Origin: UBA3495 sp964629875 | GTDB taxonomy: Bacteria > Chloroflexota > Dehalococcoidia > Lucifugimonadales > UBA3495 | DNA length: 64,000 nt | Assembly: GCA_964629875.1 (NCBI GenBank) | Contig: CAZVRK010000002.1 | Coordinates: 78,715 to 142,714, forward strand | Reading direction: 5' to 3' | Shown here: in pieces, positions 35,999 through 44,802 of the stretch | Position numbering within the stretch: position 1 is the first letter of the stretch | Layout of the letters: each line of letters begins with the position of its first letter | Notes under the pieces: model-generated | Seen by the model: the letters and a program-made list of their open reading frames with translations, nothing else | Database searches by the model: none | What the model was told of the DNA's origin: nothing | Program-made: the position numbers and the translations under genes

Positions 35999-37135
35999 TT
36001 GGATTTTAGCCTCAATTCCCAACAACAAGAACTGAAGGAAACAGTCCGAGAGCTAGCCAAAGAGAAAATTGCACCCATCGCCGCGGAGGTCGACGAGATA
36101 AACCATGTCTCGCCCGAACTAATGAAGATTCTGGCCGACGCCGAATTACTGAAATACACAGTGCCGCTGGAATACGGTGGGTTTGGGATAAATGTGACCA
36201 ACCTTTGTATCATCCGAGAAGAGCTATCACAAGTGTCAGGACAGGCTGACACAGATTTCATAATGCAAGGGCTAGGCAGCTTCCCAATAACACTGGGCGG
36301 GACAGAAGAACAGAAGCAAAAATACTTACCTCCTATCGCGAACGGAGAAGCCATAGCCGCATTCGCCCTCACTGAACCTCACGCAGGATCCGATGTAATC
36401 AGCATGAAGACAGAAGCCATCCATGAAGGTGATAACTGGGTAATCAATGGATCAAAGAAGTTCATCAGCCAAGCTGGAGACGCATCCACATATACAGTGT
36501 TCGCCAAAACTGACCCCGAAGCCGGCAGCCGCGGAATATCTTGTTTCATCGTCGAGAAAGGGACACCCGGCTTTGACGATAGCCGCCGGATGGACTTAAT
36601 GGCTCCTCATCCCGTAGGAGAGCCAGTTTTCACAGATTGCCGAATTCCATACACAAATGTACTCGGAGAACCCGGCCACGGTATTCGCCTTGCCCTGGGA
36701 ACGCTGAACACATTCAGAACCACTGTGGGTGCCGCTGCCATCGGCATGGCCCAAGCAGCTTACGACGCCGCTGTAGAATACTCAAAAGGCCGAATAGTAT
36801 CAGGCCAGCCTCTAAGCGAACTTCAAGCGACCCAGTTTAAACTTGCTGATATGGCAGTATCCCTCGAGGCAGCTAGGCTGTTATGTTACAAAGCCGCATG
36901 GCTGAAAGATTCAGGACAGGAAAACGTAATTAAAGAAGCTTCATATGCGAAATTATTTGCTACAGAAGCTGCTTCAAGAATTATTAACGAGGCAGTACAA
37001 ATTCACGGAGGAGCTGGACTGGAGAAAGGCGCACGAGTTGAACAACTATACCGGGAAATTCGGGCACTGACCATCTACGAAGGAACTTCAGAAGTCCAAC
37101 GCCAGACTATTGCTCGACAAATTCTGAGAGACTAA
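35999..37135 (+). CDS. Acyl-CoA dehydrogenase family protein
   Basis: A 378-residue flavoprotein. FAD and substrate motifs FALTEPHAGSDVISMKTEA, GSKKFISQAG, and the C-terminal QIHGGAGLEKGARVEQLYREIRALTIYEGTSEVQRQTIARQIL. The catalytic Glu of straight-chain enzymes is present in YEGTSE. The start is TTG 35999 with AGGAG five bases upstream, the first of several TTG starts in this window. It catalyses alpha,beta-desaturation of acyl-CoA esters using an ETF acceptor. Third gene in the hydrolase-SDR operon. Confidence 0.92.
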   Translation: MDFSLNSQQQELKETVRELAKEKIAPIAAEVDEINHVSPELMKILADAELLKYTVPLEYGGFGINVTNLCIIREELSQVSGQADTDFIMQGLGSFPITLGGTEEQKQKYLPPIANGEAIAAFALTEPHAGSDVISMKTEAIHEGDNWVINGSKKFISQAGDASTYTVFAKTDPEAGSRGISCFIVEKGTPGFDDSRRMDLMAPHPVGEPVFTDCRIPYTNVLGEPGHGIRLALGTLNTFRTTVGAAAIGMAQAAYDAAVEYSKGRIVSGQPLSELQATQFKLADMAVSLEAARLLCYKAAWLKDSGQENVIKEASYAKLFATEAASRIINEAVQIHGGAGLEKGARVEQLYREIRALTIYEGTSEVQRQTIARQILRD

Positions 37136-37151
37136 TTTTAAGGTGTATCAC

Positions 37152-37571
37152 ATGACCTACAAACTATTTTCACTTTTATTAATTTTGACGATCACAACAA
37201 GCCTAATTTTAGGTTGCCAAAGCGAGCCCTCATCAGGCACGACAGCTTCTGGGTTACAGTACGAGATAATAAAATCTGGCAAGGGAGATCCGATAGGATC
37301 CGGAGTGATGGCAGAGGTCCACTATACCGGTTGGCTTCTAGATGGGACTAAATTCGACAGCTCTAAAGACAGAAATACGCCGTTCACCTTCCCTATTGGT
37401 AAAGGTGCAGTAATTCGAGGATGGGATGAAGGAGTTGCTTTGATGAAGATTGGCGAAGTCCGAAAGCTAACGATTCCCTCCGACCTGGCTTACGGAGACA
37501 GGGGAGCTGGAGGTGTAATTCCACCAGGCGCAACTTTAGTATTTGAAATCGAACTTCTGGGCCGGAAATAA
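37152..37571 (+). CDS. FKBP-type peptidyl-prolyl cis-trans isomerase, lipoprotein
   Basis: A 139-residue PPIase. Signal peptide with lipobox LILGC (Cys22), then the FKBP core GVMAEVHYTGWLLDGTKFDSSKDRNTPFTFPIGKGAVIRGWDEGVALMKIGE and LAYGDRGAGGVIPPGATLVFEIELL, with all usual pocket residues. It should be anchored outside the membrane and help fold exported proteins. The ATG at 37152, with AAGG eight bases upstream, is preferred over GTG 37143. Confidence 0.92.
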   Translation: MTYKLFSLLLILTITTSLILGCQSEPSSGTTASGLQYEIIKSGKGDPIGSGVMAEVHYTGWLLDGTKFDSSKDRNTPFTFPIGKGAVIRGWDEGVALMKIGEVRKLTIPSDLAYGDRGAGGVIPPGATLVFEIELLGRK

Positions 37572-37582
37572 TCCGCCCCTTA

Positions 37583-38668
37583 TCAACTCACTTGATACTG
37601 TTTAATCGCGTCCTGGCTGAATTGCAACCCTAATCCCGGTTTATCAGGTACTACTATCTCGCCATTTTCTATAGCAGGAGTCTCTTCAAAAAGCCTGATT
37701 GTCCAAGGCATGTATTCCACGGTCAGGCCATTAGGTATGGCAGCTATATTGTGAACTTGGATTTCAGGTATTAGGTGGCTTACTACAGGGATATTGTACG
37801 CTTCAGCCATACCCGCCACCTTATGAAACTGGGTTATTCCCCCGACTCTAAGCAGGTCTATCATTACAATATCTACAGACCTATGTTCCAGCATGTGACG
37901 GAAAGGACGAATACCATACACATACTCCCCGGCCGCAACTGGCGTGGTTAACGCATCCGCAATTCTTGCCAAACCCTGATAATCGTCTCTCACTACCAAA
38001 TCTTCTAACCAGTATAGGTGATATTCTTCAACCCTCTTCCCAATTTCAATAGACTGATTCACATCCCACAGCTGGTTGATATCACACATGACATCAATAT
38101 CTGGTCCCACGGCTTCCCTAACCGTGCGTATCCTTGCTACTTCCCGCTCTGCTGTTGGCTCGGCGCCCATCTGAGTCTTCATCTGGCGAAAACCCATCTC
38201 TACCAGCTTGGGAGCCATATCAGCCATGAATTCGAGATTGAACGGCCGCATTAATGCCCCGCTCGCGTAGGTAACAACCCGGTCTCGATGCCCTCCAAGA
38301 AGCGAGCATACGCTTTGATTCAGTGCTTTTCCCTTGATATCCCACATTGCCATGTCAATCGCAGACAAAGCCAGTGTAAATATTCCTTCAGGGCCAGCCC
38401 CACTTGCCGCAAGCCTTAATTTATCAACGACTGCTTCTACTTGAGTAGGGTCTTCTCCTATAACAAGTTCACATAAGCTATCAACAGCTGACCTAAGGGC
38501 TCCGGTTAAAGGCCCACCAAAGAATGTGATACCAATACCCTGAATCCCTTCATCTGTGTCCAATTCTAAAGTGACAAATTCCCTGGTTCCGGGCTGGGGT
38601 ATACCAGTAACGAAAGGATGGTCAGCGGGTGTTTGTAAAACTCTGGTTGTCCATTTTGTAGCTTTCAT
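37583..38668 (-). CDS. Mandelate racemase / muconate lactonizing enzyme-type enolase-superfamily protein
   Basis: A 361-residue enolase-superfamily enzyme. Metal ligands Asp196 (CDINQLWD), Glu222 (YWLEDLV) and Glu248 (AAGEYV) are present, with the Asp271-His298 dyad (IDLLRVGG; SHLIPE) and the outer Glu318. The second general-base motif, normally KxK, reads Lys164-Thr-Gln166, so the S-face lysine is replaced by Gln. Such enzymes abstract an alpha-proton next to a carboxylate and dehydrate or racemise acid sugars. Enolase-family expansion is described in SAR202. Convergent with the FKBP gene. Substrate unknown. Confidence 0.88.
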   Translation of the reverse strand: MKATKWTTRVLQTPADHPFVTGIPQPGTREFVTLELDTDEGIQGIGITFFGGPLTGALRSAVDSLCELVIGEDPTQVEAVVDKLRLAASGAGPEGIFTLALSAIDMAMWDIKGKALNQSVCSLLGGHRDRVVTYASGALMRPFNLEFMADMAPKLVEMGFRQMKTQMGAEPTAEREVARIRTVREAVGPDIDVMCDINQLWDVNQSIEIGKRVEEYHLYWLEDLVVRDDYQGLARIADALTTPVAAGEYVYGIRPFRHMLEHRSVDIVMIDLLRVGGITQFHKVAGMAEAYNIPVVSHLIPEIQVHNIAAIPNGLTVEYMPWTIRLFEETPAIENGEIVVPDKPGLGLQFSQDAIKQYQVS

Positions 38669-38757
38669 CAGATCTCCAGACTATTTTCTTGTAATTGAAG
38701 ATATCCTAAAGAGCTCTCATTATATCGTGGCCAGTAAATAAAAGCAGGGTATCTTAT

Positions 38758-39564
38758 CTATGGGCGCCCTTTCCACTGATTATGACCTGGCGGGTTAACC
38801 AGAATGGACGTTGCAGCCTTCTGGTTTCGTCTTTCATCAGGAATAGAAGCAATTATTAAAACCCTATCGCCCACCGCAAGGTCGCTGACGCTGCCCGCAA
38901 GATAACCCTGTATCTTTACATCATCGCCAATATTAACTTTTGTCCTACCAGATCTACTCATTACCATCATATGATCATCATCAGACTTGCCAACTGTTCC
39001 TGTAATATGTCCCATCATGCGCCCTCTGTCTGGGCCTGGCGGTGGTGGTGGCAACCCGGCATCCTCAGGAGGATTTACCGTAACCAGAAAAGCGTCCACC
39101 TCTCCTCTCCTACCAGAGTTTCTATCAGTAGCAATAGTCACTTGGTCTCCCTCAGCAATATCTGCCATGGTAACTTGACCCATGGCATAGATGGTCGTAT
39201 CGTCTCCCACCTCTATCTGGCTTTGGTTCGCGCCCCAAGTCACAGTTATTTGGCTATCCTCAACAGTACTAACAGCGCCGTTAATTATATTTTTCGGGCC
39301 CATTCCTTCGGGCTTTGGAGGCCCGCCAGCGCCCCGGGCACCAGCTCTTTCAGGACCGCCCCAATTTTCCTGAGGCCCTCGTCCATCTGCCCTCATAGCT
39401 CCAGGACCTTGTCTAGCCATATCCCTCGAGCGAAATTCCCCTTGATCAAAATCGGACGTATTCTGAAGCCCACCTAATGCCATGCCTCCGGCAAATGCTC
39501 CCCCGATTGAACCACCTATTATGCTAGCCATGACCAACAAAATCAGGAATTCCTTTTTGTTCAT
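38758..39564 (-). CDS. DUF5666-like secreted or membrane-anchored protein with Gly/Pro-rich region
   Basis: A 268-residue protein. An N-terminal membrane helix or signal anchor (FLILLVMASIIGGSIGGAFAGGMALGGL) is followed by a low-complexity segment of Gly, Pro, Arg and Glu (about 45-95), then two beta domains of DUF5666 type (NGAVSTVEDSQITV; GHITGTVGKSDDDHMMVM and DDVKIQGYLAGSVSDLAVGDRVLI). It is the last gene of the ABC export operon, 21 bases after the permease. It may bind the exported cargo or shape the outer side of the exporter; this is only suggested by position. Confidence 0.68.
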   Translation of the reverse strand: MNKKEFLILLVMASIIGGSIGGAFAGGMALGGLQNTSDFDQGEFRSRDMARQGPGAMRADGRGPQENWGGPERAGARGAGGPPKPEGMGPKNIINGAVSTVEDSQITVTWGANQSQIEVGDDTTIYAMGQVTMADIAEGDQVTIATDRNSGRRGEVDAFLVTVNPPEDAGLPPPPPGPDRGRMMGHITGTVGKSDDDHMMVMSRSGRTKVNIGDDVKIQGYLAGSVSDLAVGDRVLIIASIPDERRNQKAATSILVNPPGHNQWKGRP

Positions 39565-39585
39565 TCTATGATTCCTTTTGCATTA

Positions 39586-40830
39586 TTATTCATATCGTAG
39601 CGCCTCTATCGGGTGGAGCCTGGCAGCACGCACTGCTGGATATATTCCAAAGAAAAGTCCAATACCGGCTCCGACAACTAATGCCAGGACAGCAAAATCG
39701 GTGCTAAATGAGGTCCTGAAAGGCTGTCCTCCGATAAGTTGACCATCTAAGAACCAGGCAACAAAGGCCCCCAATGCTAGCCCAAGCGCTCCACCGCTTA
39801 GACTAAGCACCGAAGCTTCAGACAAAAACTGAAGCATTATGTCCCTGCGCTTTGCTCCCATAGCTTTCCGTATGCCAATTTCCCGGGTCCTTTCAGTAAC
39901 GGTCACTAGCATGATGTTCATTATACCTATACCACCAACCAACAACGAGATTCCTGCGATAGTCCCCAGAAATACGATAAATGTATTCGTTGTATCTTCT
40001 AGTGTTTCTATCGTGTCCTGTTGGCTAGATATGGTGAAATCATCATCTCCTGTAATCCTATGACGAAATCTTAATACCGTCGCAACCTGTTCCTCTGCCT
40101 CATCCATGGATTCAACATCTACAGCCTGAATATTTATTGATTGGACCGAAACGTCACCCTGGGTCGTACGTGACGAGGACAGGCGATTGTATACTGTAGA
40201 AATAGGAGCTACTACAAGATCATCAAAGGACCCAAATACTCCTCCCCCTTTGCTTTCCAGAACACCTATTACGACAAACTGGCGCCCTTGTATTCGAACT
40301 GATTGTCCTACTGGGGTTCTAAATCCAAAGAGGTCTTCAGCCACGCTGGATCCGAGAACTACTACCTGAGAACTACGATCTATATGCGTAGAGTTGATAA
40401 ACTGTCCCGCAGATGTCGTAAAGTCCCTCACTAGCTGATATTCAGGGGTAACGCCTGCAATCTGTGTAAACGTATTCTTTCCATCTGCAATCACTTGTCC
40501 ATTAGTCGAAAGTTGAGGTGCTACGAGTTTAACTGCTGGAGTAAGTTCAGAATTTTTGAGGGCGTAAGCATCTTCAAGTGTTAACGATCCCGCACTACCT
40601 TGGGCGCCAGATATCCCTGACTCCATTGTTCCCCCTGGGCGTACGAATAGAAGATTAGTGCCCAGAGACTGAATGCGATCAGTAATAGAATCCTGAACCC
40701 CCTGCCCAATAGACAGAAGTGAAATCACAGCCGCTATCCCAATAACTATCCCAAGCAGCGTCAGTAATGCACGAAGTTTATTAGCTCCTAAGGATGTTAT
40801 AGCAGTTAACAAAATAATTTGAGGCTTCAT
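39586..40830 (-). CDS. MacB-type ABC transporter permease
   Basis: A 414-residue permease with the MacB layout. First helix LRALLTLLGIVIGIAAVISLLSIG, a large periplasmic MacB_PCD domain (about 40-270), then three C-terminal helices ending FFGIYPAVRAARLHPIEALRYE. TRTREIGIRKAMGAKRRDIMLQFL is the coupling-helix motif. Overlaps the ATPase gene by four bases (ATGA). Mechanotransmission-type exporters move peptides, lipoproteins or drugs rather than acting as classical pores. Confidence 0.92.
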   Translation of the reverse strand: MKPQIILLTAITSLGANKLRALLTLLGIVIGIAAVISLLSIGQGVQDSITDRIQSLGTNLLFVRPGGTMESGISGAQGSAGSLTLEDAYALKNSELTPAVKLVAPQLSTNGQVIADGKNTFTQIAGVTPEYQLVRDFTTSAGQFINSTHIDRSSQVVVLGSSVAEDLFGFRTPVGQSVRIQGRQFVVIGVLESKGGGVFGSFDDLVVAPISTVYNRLSSSRTTQGDVSVQSINIQAVDVESMDEAEEQVATVLRFRHRITGDDDFTISSQQDTIETLEDTTNTFIVFLGTIAGISLLVGGIGIMNIMLVTVTERTREIGIRKAMGAKRRDIMLQFLSEASVLSLSGGALGLALGAFVAWFLDGQLIGGQPFRTSFSTDFAVLALVVGAGIGLFFGIYPAVRAARLHPIEALRYE

Positions 40831-41552
40831 AAGCTTTCACGAGCCGCTAACCGTCGTTCCTGAACATATTCTTCAGAAGTTTGGTCTGCCACAAGAGAAC
40901 CATCTCTCATAGAAACAACCCGGTCAGTACTGGCTGCAACCTCAGGATCATGAGTTACGATCAAAACGGTAATTCCTTCTTCATCATGTAATGCATGCAG
41001 TATTTCCATGATGTCCTTTCCTGACTGGGTGTCCAAATTACCTGTAGGTTCGTCTGCCAATATGATTGATGGATCTTTTACGAGCGCTCGAGCAATACCC
41101 ACTCGCTGTTGTTCCCCGCCTGAAAGTTCAGTAGGTCGATGGGTCAACCGTTGACCCAACCCAACCCGTTCTAGTGCAGCCATTGAACGACGCCTGGAAT
41201 CCTTTCCCCCGCTGTACAATAATGGAAGCTGGACGTTTGCTACAGCTGAAAGGCGGGGAAGTAAGTTATAAGTCTGGAAAATGAATCCTATTTTGCGGCC
41301 CCTGACCTGTGCTAACTGGTTATCGCTCAGGTTTCCAACATCGTCGCCTTCTAAACGATAAGCTCCATTAGACGGAACATCCAGGCACCCCAAAATATTC
41401 ATCAATGTAGATTTTCCTGATCCAGAAGGCCCTACTACAGAAAGCAATTCACCTTCTTCAACATTGAACGAAACCCCGGCAACTGCATTCACAGGTACAG
41501 TTCCCATTAAATACGTCTTGGTCACATCTTCTAATGAGATTAGTGGTGCCAC
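40827..41552 (-). CDS. MacB-type ABC transporter ATP-binding protein
   Basis: A 241-residue ATPase. Walker A GPSGSGKS, Q-loop FQTYNLLPRL, signature LSGGEQQRVGIARAL, Walker B IILADEPTGNLD and H-loop VTHDPEV. It is of the LolD/MacB/FtsE type. It begins at GTG 41552, whose first base is the last base of the adaptor's stop codon, so translation is coupled. Middle gene of the operon. Confidence 0.95.
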   Translation of the reverse strand: MAPLISLEDVTKTYLMGTVPVNAVAGVSFNVEEGELLSVVGPSGSGKSTLMNILGCLDVPSNGAYRLEGDDVGNLSDNQLAQVRGRKIGFIFQTYNLLPRLSAVANVQLPLLYSGGKDSRRRSMAALERVGLGQRLTHRPTELSGGEQQRVGIARALVKDPSIILADEPTGNLDTQSGKDIMEILHALHDEEGITVLIVTHDPEVAASTDRVVSMRDGSLVADQTSEEYVQERRLAARESL

Positions 41553-43927
41553 TATCTTGACCTACTCGGCGGTGGCCCTCCACCACCCCTGCCTGGAGGA
41601 CCGCCCCTTCGAAATTGGCGGAATGTTCCGTAAGGGTCATCAACCGCAGCCGACACCTTCATAACAACCCGGTCACCTGCTACTACGCCAGCAATGACTT
41701 CGGTCCAGAAATCGTCGCTGGTGCCAAGTACTACTGGTCGTTCGATAATTCCATCAGCAGTTTCCACCTTCACCACAGGATCCTGGAAGGTGCCAAAAAT
41801 CGCACCCTGGGGGATTAATAAAATATCCAGTTGTTGTTCCAGAACTAGGTCAGCAACGGCACTCAGTCCGTCTTTTAGCTCCAGATTGTCCGGAACCTCG
41901 ATCTGCACCCGTAGAGGATATGTAACCACTCCCTGCTGCACGGTCGCAACCGGAGTGATCTCACTAACGAACCCATCAAGGATCGTATCTGGCAAAGCGT
42001 CAATTGTTATCGACGCTGGCTGTCCTTCTGATAAGAGTAGGATGTCAACTTCATCAACTATCCCGTCCATTTCTAATACCCTTGGGTCTACCACTTCAAT
42101 AACCGGGGCATTCGCCCCTAATCTGTCATTCGTCTCTACCAGAATCTCGGATATAAAACCTTCATACGGCGCTTTGATGATCGCTCTTTCAAGCAGGTTA
42201 ACCGCTTCTGAATGAGCAGTTTCTGCAGCTGACAGCTTAGCTGTCAGCAGTTCTACATCTGCAACATCCGGAGATTGAATATCGCTGAACTCTTGGACAG
42301 CTTCCAACAAGTCTAATTCAGCAACTTTTAAGTCCATCTCCGCTAACCTTAATTCAACCGGGTCAGGTGTAGGTGACCCATCAAGAGAATTTGATCCCAG
42401 CGGGGCCGAAGAAGGATTACTAATATCTAATACATATTCTAGGTCTATCTTGGCTAATTTAAGGGTCTCTTTTGCAACCGCTACATCCCGCGTCTTTAGT
42501 TCTACCGTTACCGAATCCGCACCAGCTAACATCTCATCAAGAGACTCTTCAGCTTCGCCCCGTTCAGCCCAAGCTTGAACTAAATTGCGTTCGAGCAACT
42601 GGACATCAGCAAGACTCGCACCACTCTCTAGTGCTGAGAGACCTAATCTTAACGAAAGCAATTCCGCTTCAGCTATTGTTGTAACTAGCCCAGATTCTAA
42701 TAGCTCATCCAGGCTGGCTTGTGCGTCATTTATTTTATCCAATTGAAGATCTAGTTCAATCGGTAGCTTTCCGCCTCCAAGATCCTGAACTGCTATATTT
42801 GCTGTATCTAGATCTGCCTGTTTTTTGTCCTTCTGGGTAACCAACTGATCATAGGGAATAAGAGCAGTGTTAGCATCATCAAGTTCTTCTTTCAAGTCTA
42901 CATTTTCGTTCAGTGCAGAATGGATCAGTCCAGCCAGTGTATGCAGGCCAACCCATACCACCCCATCTATTTCAGATTGGCGGTACTCGGCGATTAGCAG
43001 CATATTTGCGTCATATGCTTCCTGAGCCAAGACTTGTTCTTCCTGAAGCTTCTCTAATCTCAGTTCATTTGTAATTTCGTAAGATTCAAGAGAATCCTTT
43101 GCTGTCTCCAGCTCTGCTTTGGCGTCTGTCTGAGTCAATAATGCTGACGCAAGGCTTTGGGAAAAGTCGACGCCTAGCCCACCTAATTCTTGCTCCGCAT
43201 CTTTCACTTTTGAGATAGCACTAGCAACCGACTGCTCCTGGGTTTTTATCTGATCAGATGTAAATGGATCATTAGCGTCAGTTAAAGCCTCTTCTGCGAT
43301 TTCCAGATCAACTTCTGCTTTCGCTATTTTCTGATGTGCCTCGGCTAAATCTAATACTGCAGAATTCACTACATCCGCTAAAGCTTTTTCCGCCTCCTTC
43401 ACAGAGGACTCGGCCTGGGCTACCTCGTGTTGGGCCTGGGCCAATCTTAGATCAGTTGGATTGGTCAGTTCATCAAGTTCGTCCTGGGCTGCCAGTAGAT
43501 CGACCTGAGCCTGGGCTACCGATTCAGATAATCCAGCCAGTGTTACAGAATCCGGCTTCACCAGCTCCTGTCCAATGGTTACAGTCTGTCCTTCCCTGAC
43601 CAGGATTGCTTCAACCGTTGCTGCAGTACCGAAATTCAAAATATCCCTGTTGGGAAACTCCAGTCTTCCACTGGTGGTCACCTGTCGGACCAGATCACCA
43701 TAATCGAGTTCAATTATTTGCTGGTCTTCCTCTAATCCGTCCGTTTTGCTTCTCTCGGGAAACGAGAAGATGCCGTAGACCACTCCAGCCGACACACATA
43801 GTACGACGATAACACCCACGATCTGCATCAGCCTTAGAGTTTTCAGGGATTCGTAAAACCTCTCCACTTGACCTCCACCCCTAAAGATAGGGTCCGTAGT
43901 GATTACAGGCCTATCCTTTTTCAACAA
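41552..43927 (-). CDS. HlyD/MacA-type membrane fusion protein with very long coiled coil
   Basis: A 791-residue adaptor. N-terminal membrane helix (about 36-53, IVGVIVVLCVSAGVVYGIF), lipoyl/barrel half FGTAATVEAILVREGQTVTIGQELV, then about 400 residues of heptad-like helical hairpin (AQAQVDLLAAQDELDEL and later QAQHEVAQAESSVKEAEK), a second lipoyl half AIIKAPYEGFISEI and a beta-barrel domain EMDGIVDEVDILLLSEGQ. The C-terminus is Pro/Gly/Arg-rich (GGPPGRGGGGPPPSR). The usual MacA adaptor is about 370 residues; this one is twice that. It starts at TTG 43927. First gene of the ABC operon. Confidence 0.87.
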   Translation of the reverse strand: MLKKDRPVITTDPIFRGGGQVERFYESLKTLRLMQIVGVIVVLCVSAGVVYGIFSFPERSKTDGLEEDQQIIELDYGDLVRQVTTSGRLEFPNRDILNFGTAATVEAILVREGQTVTIGQELVKPDSVTLAGLSESVAQAQVDLLAAQDELDELTNPTDLRLAQAQHEVAQAESSVKEAEKALADVVNSAVLDLAEAHQKIAKAEVDLEIAEEALTDANDPFTSDQIKTQEQSVASAISKVKDAEQELGGLGVDFSQSLASALLTQTDAKAELETAKDSLESYEITNELRLEKLQEEQVLAQEAYDANMLLIAEYRQSEIDGVVWVGLHTLAGLIHSALNENVDLKEELDDANTALIPYDQLVTQKDKKQADLDTANIAVQDLGGGKLPIELDLQLDKINDAQASLDELLESGLVTTIAEAELLSLRLGLSALESGASLADVQLLERNLVQAWAERGEAEESLDEMLAGADSVTVELKTRDVAVAKETLKLAKIDLEYVLDISNPSSAPLGSNSLDGSPTPDPVELRLAEMDLKVAELDLLEAVQEFSDIQSPDVADVELLTAKLSAAETAHSEAVNLLERAIIKAPYEGFISEILVETNDRLGANAPVIEVVDPRVLEMDGIVDEVDILLLSEGQPASITIDALPDTILDGFVSEITPVATVQQGVVTYPLRVQIEVPDNLELKDGLSAVADLVLEQQLDILLIPQGAIFGTFQDPVVKVETADGIIERPVVLGTSDDFWTEVIAGVVAGDRVVMKVSAAVDDPYGTFRQFRRGGPPGRGGGGPPPSRSR

Positions 43928-43983
43928 TAATTATCCTTCTTTAGTTTAAATATGTGCCTCGTAATTTTATTCAGGTATAAAAG

Positions 43984-44013
43984 AAACCCCCGAGCATTTA
44001 TGCTCAGGGGTTT
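43984..44013 (-). terminator. Intrinsic terminator
   Basis: A 13-base stem AAACCCC-C-GAGCA / TGCTC-A-GGGGTTT with one mismatch and a four-base loop. Followed on the minus strand by U-rich CTTTTATA. Ends the transcript of the TPP-enzyme gene at 44067-44648. Confidence 0.8.
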
Positions 44014-44066
44014 AAATCAGGCTAGGTTATGGCTCCTTAAAACTGGAACCAAATGTAGGATATTAA

Positions 44067-44648
44067 TTACCGGGTTGAAGAAAGATCTGCCATAAGGTCT
44101 ATCACTGCTTCGGGGGTCCTTCTCTGCCCTCCGGCTGACCTTTCTTCAGGCATCCTGATATCAGGAATAACCTTTGCAGCAACAAACACGGGGCCTTCCT
44201 GGGTAAATATCTCTTCTGCCTGTGTTACAAAATCTTCCAGGTTATCGAATTTATAAGCGTGCTTATACCCAGCCGACTTTGCCATATCCGCATACTCGGT
44301 GGTCTGGTCACCCGGGACTTCCTGTCCACCGGTGGTCGCATATACACCATTCTCCATGACGAAGTGAATAAGGTTCTTTGGTCCTTTGTTCGCTATCGTC
44401 ACAAGGGAACCCAGATTCATAAGGAGGCTTCCGTCACCATCAAAAAGAATAACTTTCTTGTCTGGTTGCGAAAGGGCTAAGCCTAGCGCTACCGAAGAAG
44501 CTTTACCCATGGCGCCGCCGACAGGAATGTCCCTCTTCACGTTATCGGTTACTTTTGCCCACGCAACATTGGCCCTAAACACAGGAACAGTTATGGCATC
44601 ACCACGAAACTTGTTGATAGTCTTCATCATTTCTACTTGGTCTATCAT
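44067..44648 (-). CDS. TPP-dependent decarboxylase subunit, sulfopyruvate/phosphonopyruvate decarboxylase beta-like
   Basis: A 193-residue C-terminal-type thiamine-diphosphate domain. The TPP motif is DGDGSLLMNLGSLVTIA (residues 70-86) with the matching Asn100 in VMENG. GGAMGKASSVALGLAL is the preceding conserved helix, and YATTGGQEVPGDQ lies after. This matches the separate beta subunit of sulfopyruvate decarboxylase (ComE) or the C-terminal half of phosphonopyruvate decarboxylase. No alpha subunit gene is adjacent. ATG 44648 is set by AGGAGG at ideal spacing; the longer frame to 44741 has no RBS. It may break down 2-keto acids carrying sulfonate or phosphonate. Confidence 0.82.
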   Translation of the reverse strand: MIDQVEMMKTINKFRGDAITVPVFRANVAWAKVTDNVKRDIPVGGAMGKASSVALGLALSQPDKKVILFDGDGSLLMNLGSLVTIANKGPKNLIHFVMENGVYATTGGQEVPGDQTTEYADMAKSAGYKHAYKFDNLEDFVTQAEEIFTQEGPVFVAAKVIPDIRMPEERSAGGQRRTPEAVIDLMADLSSTR

Positions 44649-44802
44649 CAGGGCCTCCTGTTTAATATCTATCATTTGTGATTTGGTCAGAATTTTAACA
44701 CACACGACAGATAACCTTAATCCTGTATTACCGTTCATCACTGATATGGTTTAGAATAATCCCAATTCTTAAAGTTAAAACACCGTCAGATGGAGGGTTT
44801 TT

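Noticed and set aside
39000..39420. Tandem repeat or CRISPR-like region in the Gly/Pro-rich coding part
   Set aside because: It is the codon bias of a low-complexity protein segment without regular spacers.
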